The notes below the pieces were generated by a model. It did not search any database, was not told where the DNA came from, and saw only the letters and a list, made by a program, of their open reading frames with translations. This document shows, in pieces, positions 1 through 12,120 of a DNA stretch of 64,000 nt. Position 1 is the stretch's first letter. Each line of letters opens with the position of its first letter. The stretch is from Thozetella sp. PMI_491 (lineage: Eukaryota; Ascomycota; Sordariomycetes; Chaetosphaeriales; Chaetosphaeriaceae), in NCBI GenBank assembly GCA_021432635.1, contig MU270094.1, positions 186,001-250,000 on the forward strand, read 5' to 3'. A program made the translations under genes and the position numbers.

Positions 1-817
1 ATCTCACAACATGATCGCCTTCCCTGTCGTGCCCTCCATGAGGTGTCCGGATCGCTGGTACAGGCTGCGCAACTGGCCCTCTGGCTTCCAATAGAGGCGG
101 CAGTGTGCCCTCGTTCCCGTCTCTCTCAGCCAGGTTAGAGGCGCTAGCCTCGCAAGCCCACACCTAAGAACGACAAGCTCCTGTCATTTCTCACTTTCTG
201 GTCCGTGCAGGCTTTGCTTTGGACCTGGCTGGCCCCCCACGAAAAAGAAAAAAGCGGGCCAAAACGGACGAGGATTACTCCAGAAATCTGTCAGATTAGG
301 TTTGACTGCGACAGCAGATCTTGGTTGCTCCAGACGGCAGTAGGCGGTGATCTTGTCCACTGAGGAGACGCCTGCAGAGTGTGCCCGCCTGTGGCCCCGG
401 CAAAAAAGCCAAGTTGCCCCCCGGGCGCGTTGCCCTACAGGCCTAAGCAGCAGCGGCAGCCAGCGGCAGCCTGCCTAGATCGCTCTCCACCTCCCTACCA
501 CCACCAACACGCAGCCCACGCGGCCAGAATGATCGTCCAACCGGGGGAAACTATTCTTGGACGAAACGCCGTCTCAGCACATGGGTGATTGCGTATGATG
601 TGCACGTTATTGCATCCTGTCCCATCTTGCGCCTAGGCGCATTCCAAACTCCCCGCCCGAATCCCAGGTTTGCAGCCAGCGCTCCCCCCAATCCGGCACT
701 GTCCACCGGTCACACGGCGGCCCGCCGTGAAGACGATACACACAGGCCGGAGAGACATTTGGGGAGGGAGCACAAGCGTCCGGGGGAGGTGCCAGCCCGC
801 GGGTGATTGCGTCCCAG

Positions 818-855
818 ACAGAGAGACAGACAGACAGACAGGCAGACAGACAGAC
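818..855. repeat. GACA-type microsatellite
   Basis: A run of imperfect tetranucleotide GACA/CAGA units (with GAGA and GGCA variants), seen directly in the sequence. It lies in a gene-poor region and creates repetitive frames on both strands (Thr/Asp/Arg on plus, Cys/Leu/Ser/Val on minus), which explains the overlapping ORFs there. Confidence 0.85.
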
Positions 856-3800
856 CCCTTGACGAAGCGGGAGGATGAAGGCACTGCCGCTGAGACCGAT
901 TCCACACCCAAAGCCAAGCGCAGCGCGACCGGGAAAGGAAGGCTGTCTGGTTATCATGGGTTGCACAAAGAAAACTGACCCGCGCCATGTTGTACGCATC
1001 AATATGGCGTATGATGAGAGGGGATGCAAAAGCCTATAAACGGCCCCGGCTGGGGCGGCTGCAACTAGCCGCTAATTTGGTGCATCGAGGCTCTCTGGTG
1101 GCGCGCGCACCACCAGAACGGGCCGCACTGCGCCGTACAGATAAATCAGGAAGCTGGAGACCGGAGAAACAGCGAATCGGACCTTCTCGATTCCAGGATC
1201 TCGCAGCGGACCTGGGCATCGGAGCAGCTTGAATGGCTTGAATGTCCTCCCACCTTCCGGTGGCGCCGTGTGTCCTGGGCCGACGTCTACCAGGTCACGA
1301 CGAGGTAGGCAACCGGGTGCTCGTCCCGGGGACGCAGGGGACGAATTACGACGGGCAAAAGCCGAGACAGGAGGAGGCATGTCTCAAGCCGCACGCCCAA
1401 GTTCAACGAGATTAGTCACTCCAAAACGCCGGATATGATGCGCACCGGGCGAGAGGTCCCATGCGCTAGACGATGTCACATTCAGCTGCTATATGCACAT
1501 CTAAGTCATTCCTACGAGGAGGCTGGCGACGACGGCCGCATCACGGTCGCGCCAAGATTCACCGCGAGCCCCGATCCACGGCCGCGGCAACAGGGCCGTC
1601 GGAGGGGGGCGCCCACCACCGCATGTATGTCTCGACCGCCGTCCCGACGCCAGAAGAGCCATGACGCAGAATATTTTTTGATTGCTGGCCTTTGCCTCCC
1701 CCCGGGGTGCGGTCATATTCAAGCGAGAGAGGCGCGCTATCACCATGCAGGTATCAGACAGAATCGTCGCTGCGCGGTTGCTAGCCCGGAGTATATGCAA
1801 TCCATCACGATCGCGGGCATGCATGAGATGCTCTCGACAAGAGAGATCAGATAAAGCTCGAGCTGCAGAAAAGACTAGCAGCGCGCCTAGGAGCGCGACC
1901 CAATCAGCAGGCGAGGGCCCTGGGGAGCCAGGTCGAAGTTTCACCTCACCCCAGGCTGGACTACGGTCCTGTGCTGTCTCTAGCGTGCTTAAACGTTTCC
2001 TGAGCCGTACATAGTACGCCACCCAGGTTGCGACGTATGTACATGCTCTGGAGGACGAGCGCCGTCCGATACCAAACCAGGGGCCACCGCACATGGGCAG
2101 GCACAGCGCAGTTTGCCGTGTGTGTGTACGCGGGCGAGGGCGCGGGCGCGGACCAGGGCCCCGGCCGTCCCCCACTCACACGGATGTCGATCTCCCCATA
2201 CCTGCGGCTATCCACTATCGCAAGCTCCTCCCTTCCAAGACCATTGCAGCTTTGATCAGGCCATGTTACTGCCCTATGATGGGTCCGCCCGCCGGCTAGT
2301 GGACCGCGATGTTGCACCAGATCGAAGACTTCTGTCCTGCAAGATTGGATTTGGATCTCCGGGGGGACTAGGGCCATTTCCCCATCGATCTGCCGCGGGT
2401 CATTGCAACTCCTCACTCCCCTGGAGCCTCCTCATCTCTATCGCGCTCTCTCTCTCTTTCACATCACCCTGGTTAGCCTAACCTGTCTGCGCCCCCGCCT
2501 TCCTCCCTCTCTTACGCTTTATAGGCTTAGTTATAGGCTAGGCCTTCCGGAGTAATTATGACAACTCATTCTAAACTTACAAGCGTGCCGAGAAAGGCAT
2601 TCCCGCCGAGTTGGGGAGCGCTGCTTGCAAGTTCACACATCGTGCCCTGCGGCCGTGTGATAGCCGTCGACAGGGAACTTGCGAGCTCGAGGTCTGTGTC
2701 GTACATACGTGCCCGTATTCGCAGGAGCCCCCGACGCCGGCCACCGCTCTAGATTGGGGGGAGTTTAGGAGTCCATGGCACAAATATGATGTATCGCGTG
2801 CTGTCGTTCAGTCTGCAGCCTAGGGCGTGTGTTGGCCTACCAAACAGTCGACATGGCCTAGACAGGCAAGCGACAGGCGAGATGGGGTTGCAGCTGGCAC
2901 ACCAACAGCAGCCCGCGACTCTAGATCTGCGGCCCCCCACGAGAGTCAGCGGACGACGTGGGCAGGATATAGCGTCCCTTCCGGTCATCGCCACCTCCGG
3001 ATTGCCATGGCCCCCCTCGGCACTCTCATACCATGTGTCACTTATCATAGACGGAAGAAGGCCTCCGGAACCTACAGATCCACGATTTCAGCGGAGATAG
3101 ATCGAGAACAGGACGCTTGCTCCTACCTTCCTCATGCAATATCGCCGCCGGAGAGCCGGTTTCTGCGTGAGATTTAATGAGCTCTGACACACACCAGCGC
3201 CGTCGTTTATGCACCGATATCGCCAGTTACACATTATCATCACCTATTATACATCCAGAACCACGATCCCCCCCATCTTCTCCTTCCTCCCTGGTCAACT
3301 ACCCAAAACTCCGGCCCGAGCGGGAGGGGCTCGGTCTGAGAGGCTCGGCTAGACCACCGGCTCCGCGTGCCGAGCCTGCTGTAAACTGGTGGCCTCCCAC
3401 TGCTGCCGTAGATATTTCCGTAGAATTGTTGCCCCCACTACTAACTAATCGGTGTGACGAAGCCTGTCGAGTGCGTCCTCCAGCTGCAAGCCCCATGAAC
3501 ACGAAGGGTGTCCTGTAGCTTGTTGCTGTTAGAGGCGAAGAGTCCGCTCACCGGTCAACTCTGTAACCCATCACCAGCCGCGTGCCTCGATAGATGTGTC
3601 CCAATTTAGCTCTTCAGAGCGGCCTTTTCATCGATGGTGGTATTGCATGGCAGTATCGTTGTACATGTTGGCATCCACAGAGGCCCGTCACGACCCCCAC
3701 CCTGACGGGGGTAGTAACGACCATATGAAAGCACCTATACAGAGCTTCCCCGTAGTATAGCGAAGGTGCTCCAATGGCGAGTCCTAGAAGCTTAGATTCC

Positions 3801-4242
3801 GGATACCGCAAGATTTTGCATCTCCGAGCAGTATTCCCGCTGACGAACCCTCGGCTAGACGCATGAGCCCCTCTGGTGTGAGTCTTCCTTATCAACTGCC
3901 AGCAACCCCCAAGGTATAACCACCCCCATCGGATGCGAACGCATTGGCCTGTGAAGCAGTGCGGTGCATAATCTTCTCGGGGATATTTTGTCTCTTGAAG
4001 ACAAATACACCCTTGCTCTCACTCCCTCCTGCCCTCCTAGTGATCCCCGCGGGGGTACTACAGAACCCCAGTGCCGTCTTTCCCGGGGAGCTTTCTTGCG
4101 ACCAAACAGCTTTGACGCACGAGATGGCCTTGAAGGTTCCATACAGGGCTCTCATCAAGACTACGGACTGCAAGGACCGGGAGGAAACGTCAGTTCGCAC
4201 ACCCTCTTTCCATCTGGGGGACGGACTGCCGAGGAGCCTTGT

Positions 4243-4256
4243 TCCCCACGTGGGGA
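4243..4256. promoter_or_regulatory. 14-bp palindrome with CACGTG core
   Basis: TCCCCACGTGGGGA is a perfect inverted repeat centred on the CACGTG E-box, the core bound by bHLH regulators such as Pho4/NUC-1. No gene is recognised near it, so a regulatory role is only a possibility. Confidence 0.3.
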
Positions 4257-5714
4257 GACCGGTGAGGATATCTGATCCACGACGGCAGGGCGTAAAGGCT
4301 TTGCCGCAACATGTGAGGCAACAACTTCCGAGCAATCTTGCGTCTATGGGAGGTCCGGGGACTCCTCAGGGGCAGATCGGGTGGCTGCTCGCGGTCACAC
4401 GGAGCGTTCGAGATCAAGCGTTGTGCTGCTAATATGATAGCGGCATGGCCGAGCCGCCGCCGCCGCCGCGATGGCCAGAATTAAAGAGCTCATGCAGGAG
4501 AAAGTTTTACTCTTGTTAGTGTGACTCCCGAATCGGACTCGCACTCTCGTCCCCCCTTTTCACATCGCGACTTTACCCTTGTGGTTTGTCGGACTTTTGC
4601 GCCACCACGTGCTCATCCTGACCACCCAGCTGGGCTCGCCACCTCCTTAAGCACGCAATACGTGTTGTTGACTATGGGGCAGTGACCCTTGACTTGGCCA
4701 TGCTTTTTTTCCTCGATGTGCTCTTCCATCGCCCTCCTCTCGCTACCAAGGGGCTGTTGTCTGTGCTGCGGGGATATTCAAGGATCGCGGCTGTTTTGCT
4801 TTTGCTGACGACGGCCCCCCATCGCCCCTTTCAGCCCCGGGGTCCCGATGAGATAGTTTCGATCTTGCATGAGAAAACTAATATCGTCAGTCTTCGGATC
4901 CTTTGCTACCCCTGAGGTTGAAACGAGAGGCGATTCTAGTTCATCTACGCGCTGCGAGCACTCACCCCCCCCACGGGGCTGTGACTTGTCCCGCACACGT
5001 TGATCGCGAGGTGGAACGAGCGCAGACTTTGCCACAGTCATAGCCAGTTAATGGAACTATCCTGTGCCTTGCTCAGGGCTCAGGGCCTTGGCGTGACCTT
5101 TCATCAGGGAGGGGGTGTACGGGCTATGCCTCCCCTTTCTTCCTTGCACCCTTGTGGCACAAGACCTCGCCACCTCGCGAATACGACATGAGGGTTTCCA
5201 CCTCCGTAGCCACGTTGTTGATGCATGATTGATGAGCTCAGGGATGGCTTCCGCAGGGGGTTCCCCCAGCTCGACAAGATCTAATCTTGGTATCTCCAGA
5301 GCTCTACTAGGCAACTGGGAGGGCAAGTGGGCACGGGTTATCAGTTGGACAGAGGCTCTTGACATGCAGGCTCTCTCCTTTGGGAGCCTCCACGGCAACA
5401 TGCTGTATCACCTAGAAGCGGAGCTGTTAATAGGCCCATCTATTCCTAATACCGCAATGAAACCGGGTCTTCTTCACTGCCCACTCTCGTAGAGTTCAGA
5501 GGGACGGCCGGCAGCGGACTCCCAGCCTTCCCGTGCGGCCCGACAACGGACAGCACCCAGCAGACTATGCGCAGGGGGGACACTCCAGATGATTGGATTT
5601 GCAGTTTGATGGCGAGAACCTTTATGCGCCGGACCCCGGTAGGAAAGATGCAGCCTGTCGTTGTCCCCAAGGCTAGTAGTAACAGGAAAGATATCAACAC
5701 AGAATAGGGGCAAA

Positions 5715-5751
<37 letters not shown>
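5715..5751. repeat. Homopolymer run of 37 G
   Basis: An uninterrupted stretch of 37 G residues on the plus strand, preceded by CAAA and followed by AGGCACGTG. Such a run can form G-quadruplex structures and is prone to slippage and to sequencing error, so its exact length in the genome is uncertain. The poly-Gly and poly-Pro ORFs over it are artefacts of the run. Confidence 0.9.
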
Positions 5752-5752
<1 letters not shown>

Positions 5753-7287
5753 GGCACGTGCAGTAAACGTCGAGACGAGGCGGCTGGTAACGAGTCAGCA
5801 TCACCACCCTGGCATGGAGGACGATGGAGTGTTGGTGAATATATTGGAAATAGCTTTTACTCGCGACAAGAGGACTGGTCGGTATAGTCGGGTTCCATTA
5901 AGGCTATAACGTAAAAGAGTTGCCCTACACCTACGATACGTCTCTCCGCCTCCATCCTTGGTCGACGATGAGGCCGCCGTTTGAGAGGATATTCACACGC
6001 CTCTCTCCTCAAACCAGCTAATCCCCAGCCAAAGCAGCGGCTATAGCCTTTCAAGCCGGTGATAGTCGGCATTCTCGCGCGGGGGTCTCCAACCGACGAG
6101 GCGCTAACTTCTCTTTAGTGCCCCCTCGTGATGCATGACGTTTTTTCCTTAGACCGAGGAGTCTAGCCCGAGATATTCCGACTTCGGATTGCCCTCTTCC
6201 TGCCCGAGTCGGATTTGCAGCCTGAATGGCGGGCTTGCCGCCTGGGAGGGCCCTGCCCAGAGGGGCTCTCGCCTCAGGGTCCAGCCTGTCTCTCAAGGTT
6301 CAGTCCGAGATGGCGCCAGCTCGACCATAAGCGCTTAGGGCCATCTTGCTCTACGCTAGAGGCTAGCGACGCCTGTCGTGCGGGTGTCTGCAGAACTAAG
6401 GGCTGACGCACGCGAGGGGTAACTCCCGGCTCCCGCGGCTACGAGCTTCAAGTCCGCCTGCCAGTGAGGGGAGTCAGACATTAGGGTATGGTAGCGATTC
6501 CCGACACAGTGGATGGCCTGACGGCTTCGAACGGTCGTTGACGTGCCAAGAAACACTACCAACGCAGGGCTAGGTACGTGACGTCCGTCCGGATCCCATG
6601 GCTCTAGATCCTACTTCGTGCCCTCGTCTACAAGACCGTGTTGAGCGGTGTGCCGATGCTGCCTGTGAACGGGAACGAGCCGGAGGCAAGCGAGCTGGGG
6701 CCACCCTAGGCGATATGCCTTGACCTTGATACCAGCCTTACACGTGGCCGACGATGGACAGCTCCTCCCCAGTTCCGTACCGAAGGCAACTTGCGTAGGG
6801 TCAGGGTGAAGGTTAAGAGTACGTGTGTTCTGGATTCCCTCTAAACATGACGGACAAAAGCGTAAGGGGCGGTTGGTCCTTCGACGATGCTAGGTGGTAT
6901 GAAGACCATACTAACGGACACGTCGCTGTACCTATCGCTAGCTCGTTTCATTGATTTTAGGAAGAGGGGGCGGAGATGGCTGAAATAAAGGGACGTTGTG
7001 GGTTAGACGAGGCACGTTGCTGCTGTACAAAGACTGCATCTTCAGCTTCGGGTGGTTGCAAGGCTTAGACTCATAGACAGTGCCGGGCTTGCGCTAGATA
7101 CTATACATCTCTCTTTCTAATACGATACTCTTTATGCCAAAATGAGTAGTCCGAACAGTAATAGTACAGGATATACTGTCTCGCAAGGCTCAGATGTACA
7201 GGTATGTGCCGTCGAGATGTGGTGTTACAGGTGTGAAAGCTACTGCATCCGCCGTGTTCCGTTGTACAAGTGGCTCATGTAGATATC

Positions 7288-8329
7288 CTATGGGGAGCCA
7301 TGGTTTCGCTCGTCGGCAACGGTCACCAGCCGAGGCATGTATACTCGCACGTTCTCCAGCACCAAGAGCGTGATAACGTTGGCTGGTAGGACGCGAATCG
7401 TGGCGGGCAGCAGGCCGGCATAGAAGCCCCGGACCCCCCTCTGCTTCCATAGGTTGGCGACAACGTCGGCCGCTCCGCGACCGTAGAGCTGCTTCGTATC
7501 GTTATTTTGTAGCCGGTTTCTGATGGTCACCATAGGGAACGTGACCATGCCAGCGGCGAACTTGGACACAGCCGAGAGAACAGTTGTCTCTGCGTTTGTG
7601 AGCCGCCGGTCCTCGTCTCGGCCGCGGCGATCCAGGAGCATTCGCTTGCCGGGTTCGTAGACGGCAAAGAGAATACCAGAGTGGCTGACGGTGAGCATTC
7701 CCATGCCGAGACCGCGATAAAAGCCCCTGAAGCCCTCGTTCCGCAAGATGTCTCGGACTCCGGCCCAGAGCGTGGGGTAGGCTCCTTCAGCAGCGAGGTC
7801 CCTGGTCACCATCCGTGTCCGAAGCACCCATAGTGGGTTGGTGAGAGCCTGGACAGTGATACCCGCCAGACTAGAGGTGAGGAAGTAGTCCAACGGTGAG
7901 AGGTGGGTAGGCGCGTGAGAGCCCGTAGCCCCGACGGCGTTGCGCTGCCTGCGGTTTTTCAAGTCCCAGAGGGCGAGCTCAAACTGTGATTTAAAAAAGA
8001 AGAAGGACCCCTGGCTAAGGGCATTTGCAAGCAACGTCCCGTTGAGCCCCCGGTACAGATTCCGGAGGGGCCGGTCACTCCGAGCCAGTCCACCGAGGAT
8101 GGAGATAGCCGTCGGTGCTGATACGGTTCCTTTGGGTGCCATGCTCAGATAGGCTGCACAACCGGTAAGCGAGCACTCGACGAAGCGGTCACATGGAGAT
8201 CTTACTCTGCATCCGGGTCTTTGCCAGATCCAGAGGATGCGTGGACAGCGTCGCGACGGCGCCGGCGAGGAGTCCTCCGAAGAGGTCCACGGTTGCGGGG
8301 GATACACCGCCCTTCTTGGAGTCCGCCAT
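7288..8329 (-). CDS. flx1: Mitochondrial carrier, FLX1-like FAD/folate transporter
   Basis: Inner-membrane solute carrier (SLC25 family) of 329 residues from two exons: 8206-8329 and 7288-8153, with a 52-bp intron (8154-8205) that starts GTAAGA. The ATG at 8329 was chosen because it opens the first carrier repeat with PLDLAKTRMQ; the intron falls directly after this motif, so the unspliced frame gives a false N-terminus. The second repeat has NPLWVLRTRM and the third FPMVTIRNRLQ. The P-[IL]-W form in repeat 2 marks the FAD/folate/NAD/pyrimidine group, and the spacing and the segments GAYPTLW and GILFAVYE resemble yeast Flx1. It is therefore probably the carrier that moves FAD between cytosol and matrix (inference); a related nucleotide carrier is the alternative. 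It is transcribed away from SF3b4 across a 1.6-kb spacer. Confidence 0.85.
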
Positions 8330-9929
8330 GTTGACGAACGAAACTGATTGCTACATATCGTACAGTTAGTTTCCACGGCACCGCGAGCCTGAAACCGTCA
8401 TGGAGAAGCCGTCATGGTGCTTGCTGGAGATTTGGAGATAGGATGGAGATGAGGGATAGCAAGGGGCTAAAAAAACAGAACGGTTTGTCAATACCCACCG
8501 ATGACGTAAGCACAGCAATATGAGAGCAAAGCTCTGGTGGGCACTGCTGGGAGTAGACTTTGCCTAGCTACCAATGCAAAGTCGAGGAAAGGACTCGCGA
8601 GGACAGCGTTGAGATGGAACAAACGGTAGATATTACAAGATAACGCACACGTCCCAATACTGGGCCTCGTTCACGTCAGAGGTATTGGCAAAGCCAAACG
8701 AAGGGCCAAGGCCAGTGGCCGCGGAGACAAGGAGCACAGGTGCAAGTCAAGAGAGCCGTGAATTGATATTCTACAGATTAGGTAACTGACCGTAGCCAGA
8801 GTTATATCGTCAGCCCAGATGGAGGCGATATGTGCTCAACTCCTGGGGTTCAGAGGTTGACAGTCGGCGGCTGCCAGGCATTTCTCCCAGCGCCCAAGCC
8901 CCCAGCGGTCCACATGCCCGCGTGCCACATCTAAAAGTCCAATCCCATCTAAGTATACATGCGGGGCGTTATCCCATAAGGCGTTGTCGTGTGCATCTAG
9001 GAGAGGGGAGAGAGGAGGCTAGAGAAGAAAAGTCAGCAATGGGAACGGGCAGGACGGCTGGCTCAGGGTGTCAAATACCGGATGACGGACGGCCGGGGCT
9101 CGCTTCGGGTGTATCCTGTAGAGCGCATCAGTGGCAAGGCTTTATCAGAGTATTGCTTTGCAAGGAAAGCATACCGAGGTAGAGGATCAAGGGCAAGTAG
9201 CCGCTGCGCGTGGTTAGCTCCCGGGCTTGAAGACGGAGCCCGCTGGTAGGGAATACGTACTAGTGGATCGCGACGCGGGAGATCTCAATGATCTTGCCGA
9301 TGCGTTCCTATTGCTATCTTAGCCGCAAGTCCTCCAAGTGGCATACGCATATTCAGGGAACGTGTGTGCCTACCTTCGATTCCTCGGAGAGCGCGAACAT
9401 GGTGGCGGCTTGCCCAGTGCAGATCGGGTTTTCTCGTACGGTTGGGAACTGAGGACCGGGTGAGAGAGTTACAATGTGGTTCGATCGTGCGGTGCCATAC
9501 CTTTGGGGTGTTTGATGCGAGTATCAATCGCTGCGATGTTGGCGCGCGGTCGTCGTCGTCGTTGCCGTCGAGGGTTGCTCGTGGTTGTAGTTGGAAATCG
9601 CGAGATGGACGCTGGAGCTATCTGCAGAATTATTCGGAAAGGAGCCTTATCGCTTATCACTACCCTCGGCTGGCGGGTGCACGGTCGTGCGTTCTCTGAG
9701 GTTGGCTCCCACTGGCTGATGCATCTAGTTTCGAGTGGAGCTCAAAACTTTCGCGCGCAACTGGCAGCTTCCTTCTCGGCTGCGAGCAAGCAGGAAGCAC
9801 ATTCAACTCGGGCCAGCGGCGTGGGATCGACAGCAATCCTCGTAATCGCAGAAAGGAGGACATTGCGTCGAAGCAGGAGAGAAGGACTACAATTGACACG
9901 CTTGGCTGCAACCGCCGCAGACCGGCAAC
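8330..9929. promoter_or_regulatory. Divergent intergenic region, carrier and SF3b4
   Basis: The 1.6 kb between the divergent starts of the carrier gene (minus) and the SF3b4 gene (plus) contains no recognised gene. It should hold both promoters and 5' UTRs. I did not find a convincing TATA box. Open frames inside it, such as the one at 9476-10006, run through the SF3b4 first exon and intron in the wrong frame. Confidence 0.5.
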
Positions 9930-11182
9930 ATGGCGTCCAAACACTGGTGAGTTCGCATGTTCCCCCAGGCCTCTCCTCCCTTACCCCCTCTCGCCCTCCC
10001 ACCTAGGACACCCCTTTGCCCGCTGAGCTCCTAATAACTTCTCTTGCGTGTAGGGAGCAGAACAAGGATGCCACCGTCTATGTCGGCAACATCGATGAGC
10101 GCTTCACCCAGGAGCTCCTGTCCGAGCTGATGACCCAGGTCGGCCCCGTGCGCCAGGTACACATGCCGCAAGACCGCGTCTCGCAGACGCACCAGGGCTA
10201 CGGCTTCGTCGAGTTCGACACGCCCAACAGTGCCGACTACGCCGCCAAGGTTCTCAACGGGATCCGAGTCTGGGGCAAGCCCATCCGCGTGAACAAGGCG
10301 TCGGCCGACAAGCAGAAGGCCCTCGACATCGGCGCCGAGCTCTTCATCAACAACCTCGACCAGGCCGTCGACGAGAAGATCCTGTACGACACCTTCAGCC
10401 AGTTCGGTCAGATCCTGCGCCAGCCCAACGTCATCCGCGACGACAACAACATCAGCAAGGGCTATGGTTTCGTCAGCTTCGACAGCTTCGAGGCTAGCGA
10501 TGTTGCCAAGGAGACCATGAACGGCCAGTACCTCCTGAGCAAGGCGATCACTGTCGAGTACGCATACAAGAAGGACGGCAAGGGCGAGCGGCACGGTGAT
10601 GAGGCCGAGAGAAAGCTGGCCGCCGAGGGCAAGAAGCACAACATTGTCCCCGAACAGCAGACCCTCCCCGCCGCGTACCACATGTCTGCCCCAGCCGCCA
10701 CTGGCGCGAATGCCGTGCCCGCCGGGACCAACGAGTTCGCCGACCAATCCTCCTTGCCGCCAGGAGGTGCACCCCCGCCAATGGGGCAGCCGATGGGCGT
10801 GCCGCCTCCCGGCTTTGGCCCTCCTATGGGTGGCGGGCAAGTGCCGGGTCGTGGGCCGCCGCCCAACTTCAACGGAGCTCCTGGAGGTGCCCGCCTCCCC
10901 CCAGCACCGTCTGGTCTGCCGGCACGCCCTCCACCCAGCCAGGCCGGGTTCAATGGACCGGTCGGCGACTTCCATCCTGGCGGTGCTGGCTTCCGGGGCG
11001 GCCCCCCAGGTCCTCCGGCCCCCCCAGGCCCTGGAGGACCGCCTCAGATGTACCCGCCGCCTATGGGACCCCCGGCCGGCTTCGGTCCCCCTCCCGGGCA
11101 GGGCCCATCTCCCGGCTTCATGCCTCCCCCTCAAGGATTTGGAAACCCACCGGTGCCACCGAACCCTTATGCCCGTCGATAG
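9930..11182 (+). CDS. SF3B4: Splicing factor 3b subunit 4 (SF3b4/Hsh49)
   Basis: Core SF3b protein of the U2 snRNP, which binds intron RNA near the branch site and contacts SF3b2/SF3b145. The model has two exons: 9930-9946 (17 nt, encoding MASKH and two bases of Trp) and 10054-11182, giving 381 residues. The 107-bp intron starts GTGAGT and ends GTGTAG, with a CTAATAAC branch-like site at 10031. RRM1 (residues about 11-88) has ATVYVGNI as RNP2 and GYGFVEF as RNP1. RRM2 (about 101-180) has ELFINNL and GYGFVSF. The block [10 protein letters not shown] after RRM2 is typical of SF3b4. The C-terminal half is the usual Pro/Gly/Met-rich tail. A caller working from the long open frame alone would start wrongly at 10016, inside the intron. 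Confidence 0.95.
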
Positions 11183-12120
11183 ATGAACCGGGGACCTCTG
11201 AAGCCATCATTCGCGACGGCACTCTCTCCAATCACAGCCTGTCCAGAGCAGTCCGAGACATGGGGCGACTGGTCTCTTCAAGACTGGTGCCCCCTTGGGC
11301 AGGTCGAACCTATTTTGCTTGTCATTAAGCTCCCCATAGCGTCAGCCACCTCGTGATGATGCCGACATCAGGCATCTGACGCTCTAACCACATGGAATAC
11401 TAGAACGGTTAGGCTCATGACGGTTCCGATTTCCCTATGATAGGGGCTAACACAGCCGCAGTGAGACCGGAATATGGAGTACGGTGCCTTGCCATGACCC
11501 CGGCCTTGTACAGCCCCTGTCTCTCCGTGAAGTTTGGCTTGGATAATGATGTAGCATGGCACACGGAAGAAGGGGGGGGGGGGGGGGCAAAAAAGGGCAT
11601 AGGCGAAACAAAGGTGGTGATCAAATAGCTATGGAAGGAGCAAATAAATTTGATGATACCCCCGTTTACGAGAAACCTGATACTCCTGCCTTAATGGAAA
11701 ATACTCCAGGCATCTCGGGTATGCTCGTGTCAGTTGCTTATAGCATCACTTTAAGGTAGAAGGTTTGCCCTTTGAGCCTTAGTCCATGGACCTTCTCGAT
11801 CTTGACGGTAAATTCAGCTTATCAATTTTGCTTGCCCCTAGTCGTAGCAAATTGGAAACCTTTCTTTAGGTTGCCTCCATATCGCCCCCCGCCTTTTTTT
11901 GGGCCAAACCTCCTATGCCTTCGACCTGGCTTCTCGAAAGCGCGGAAGAAAGTACTGTACAACAAAAATAGTGGCTAGAATCTCCATCTGCTGTTAGGAA
12001 CTTGCGGCCGATGGATGACGCCTTCAAGGGTATGTCCCCATGATGAAACCCCCTCTCGTTCAACCTGCACAGGACATGCGTACTCTACATGTATATCGGA
12101 CCTCCCTCGAGCCACGCACG
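11183..12120. other. Convergent 3' intergenic region
   Basis: About 940 bp between the stop codons of SF3b4 (plus) and CBP80 (minus), presumably the two 3' UTRs and terminators. It contains a 16-nt G run at 11572-11587. No gene is recognised. Confidence 0.5.
11572..11587. repeat. Homopolymer run of 16 G
   Basis: Sixteen consecutive G on the plus strand, followed by CAAAAAAGGG, in the convergent 3' spacer. It is seen directly; its length may vary or be miscalled. Confidence 0.85.

Larger units (their letters stand above)
1..7287. other. Gene-poor left flank, no gene recognised
   Basis: I see no protein family, intron-exon chain or RNA gene here on either strand. The open frames are short, many start at non-ATG codons, and they lie on both strands with biased low-complexity composition. 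The longest (1501-2175, minus, 224 codons) is Arg/Pro/Ala-rich and starts at a non-ATG codon. The stretch holds a GACA microsatellite near 818-855, a 14-bp palindrome around CACGTG at 4243-4256 and a 37-nt G run at 5715-5751. The last few hundred bases probably include the 3' region of the carrier gene that ends at 7288. A long non-coding RNA or strongly decayed elements cannot be excluded by eye. Confidence 0.5.

Noticed and set aside
1501-2175. 224-codon minus-strand frame in the left flank
   Set aside because: Non-ATG start, Arg/Pro-rich repeats from a GC-rich tract, overlapped by open frames on plus; no recognisable protein.
5446-5757. Minus-strand frame with a poly-Pro start
   Set aside because: The poly-Pro is the translation of the 37-nt G run; the rest is unrecognised.
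10031-11134. 367-codon frame antisense to SF3b4
   Set aside because: A shadow of the highly biased GC-rich codons of SF3b4; the plus strand has clear RRM motifs.
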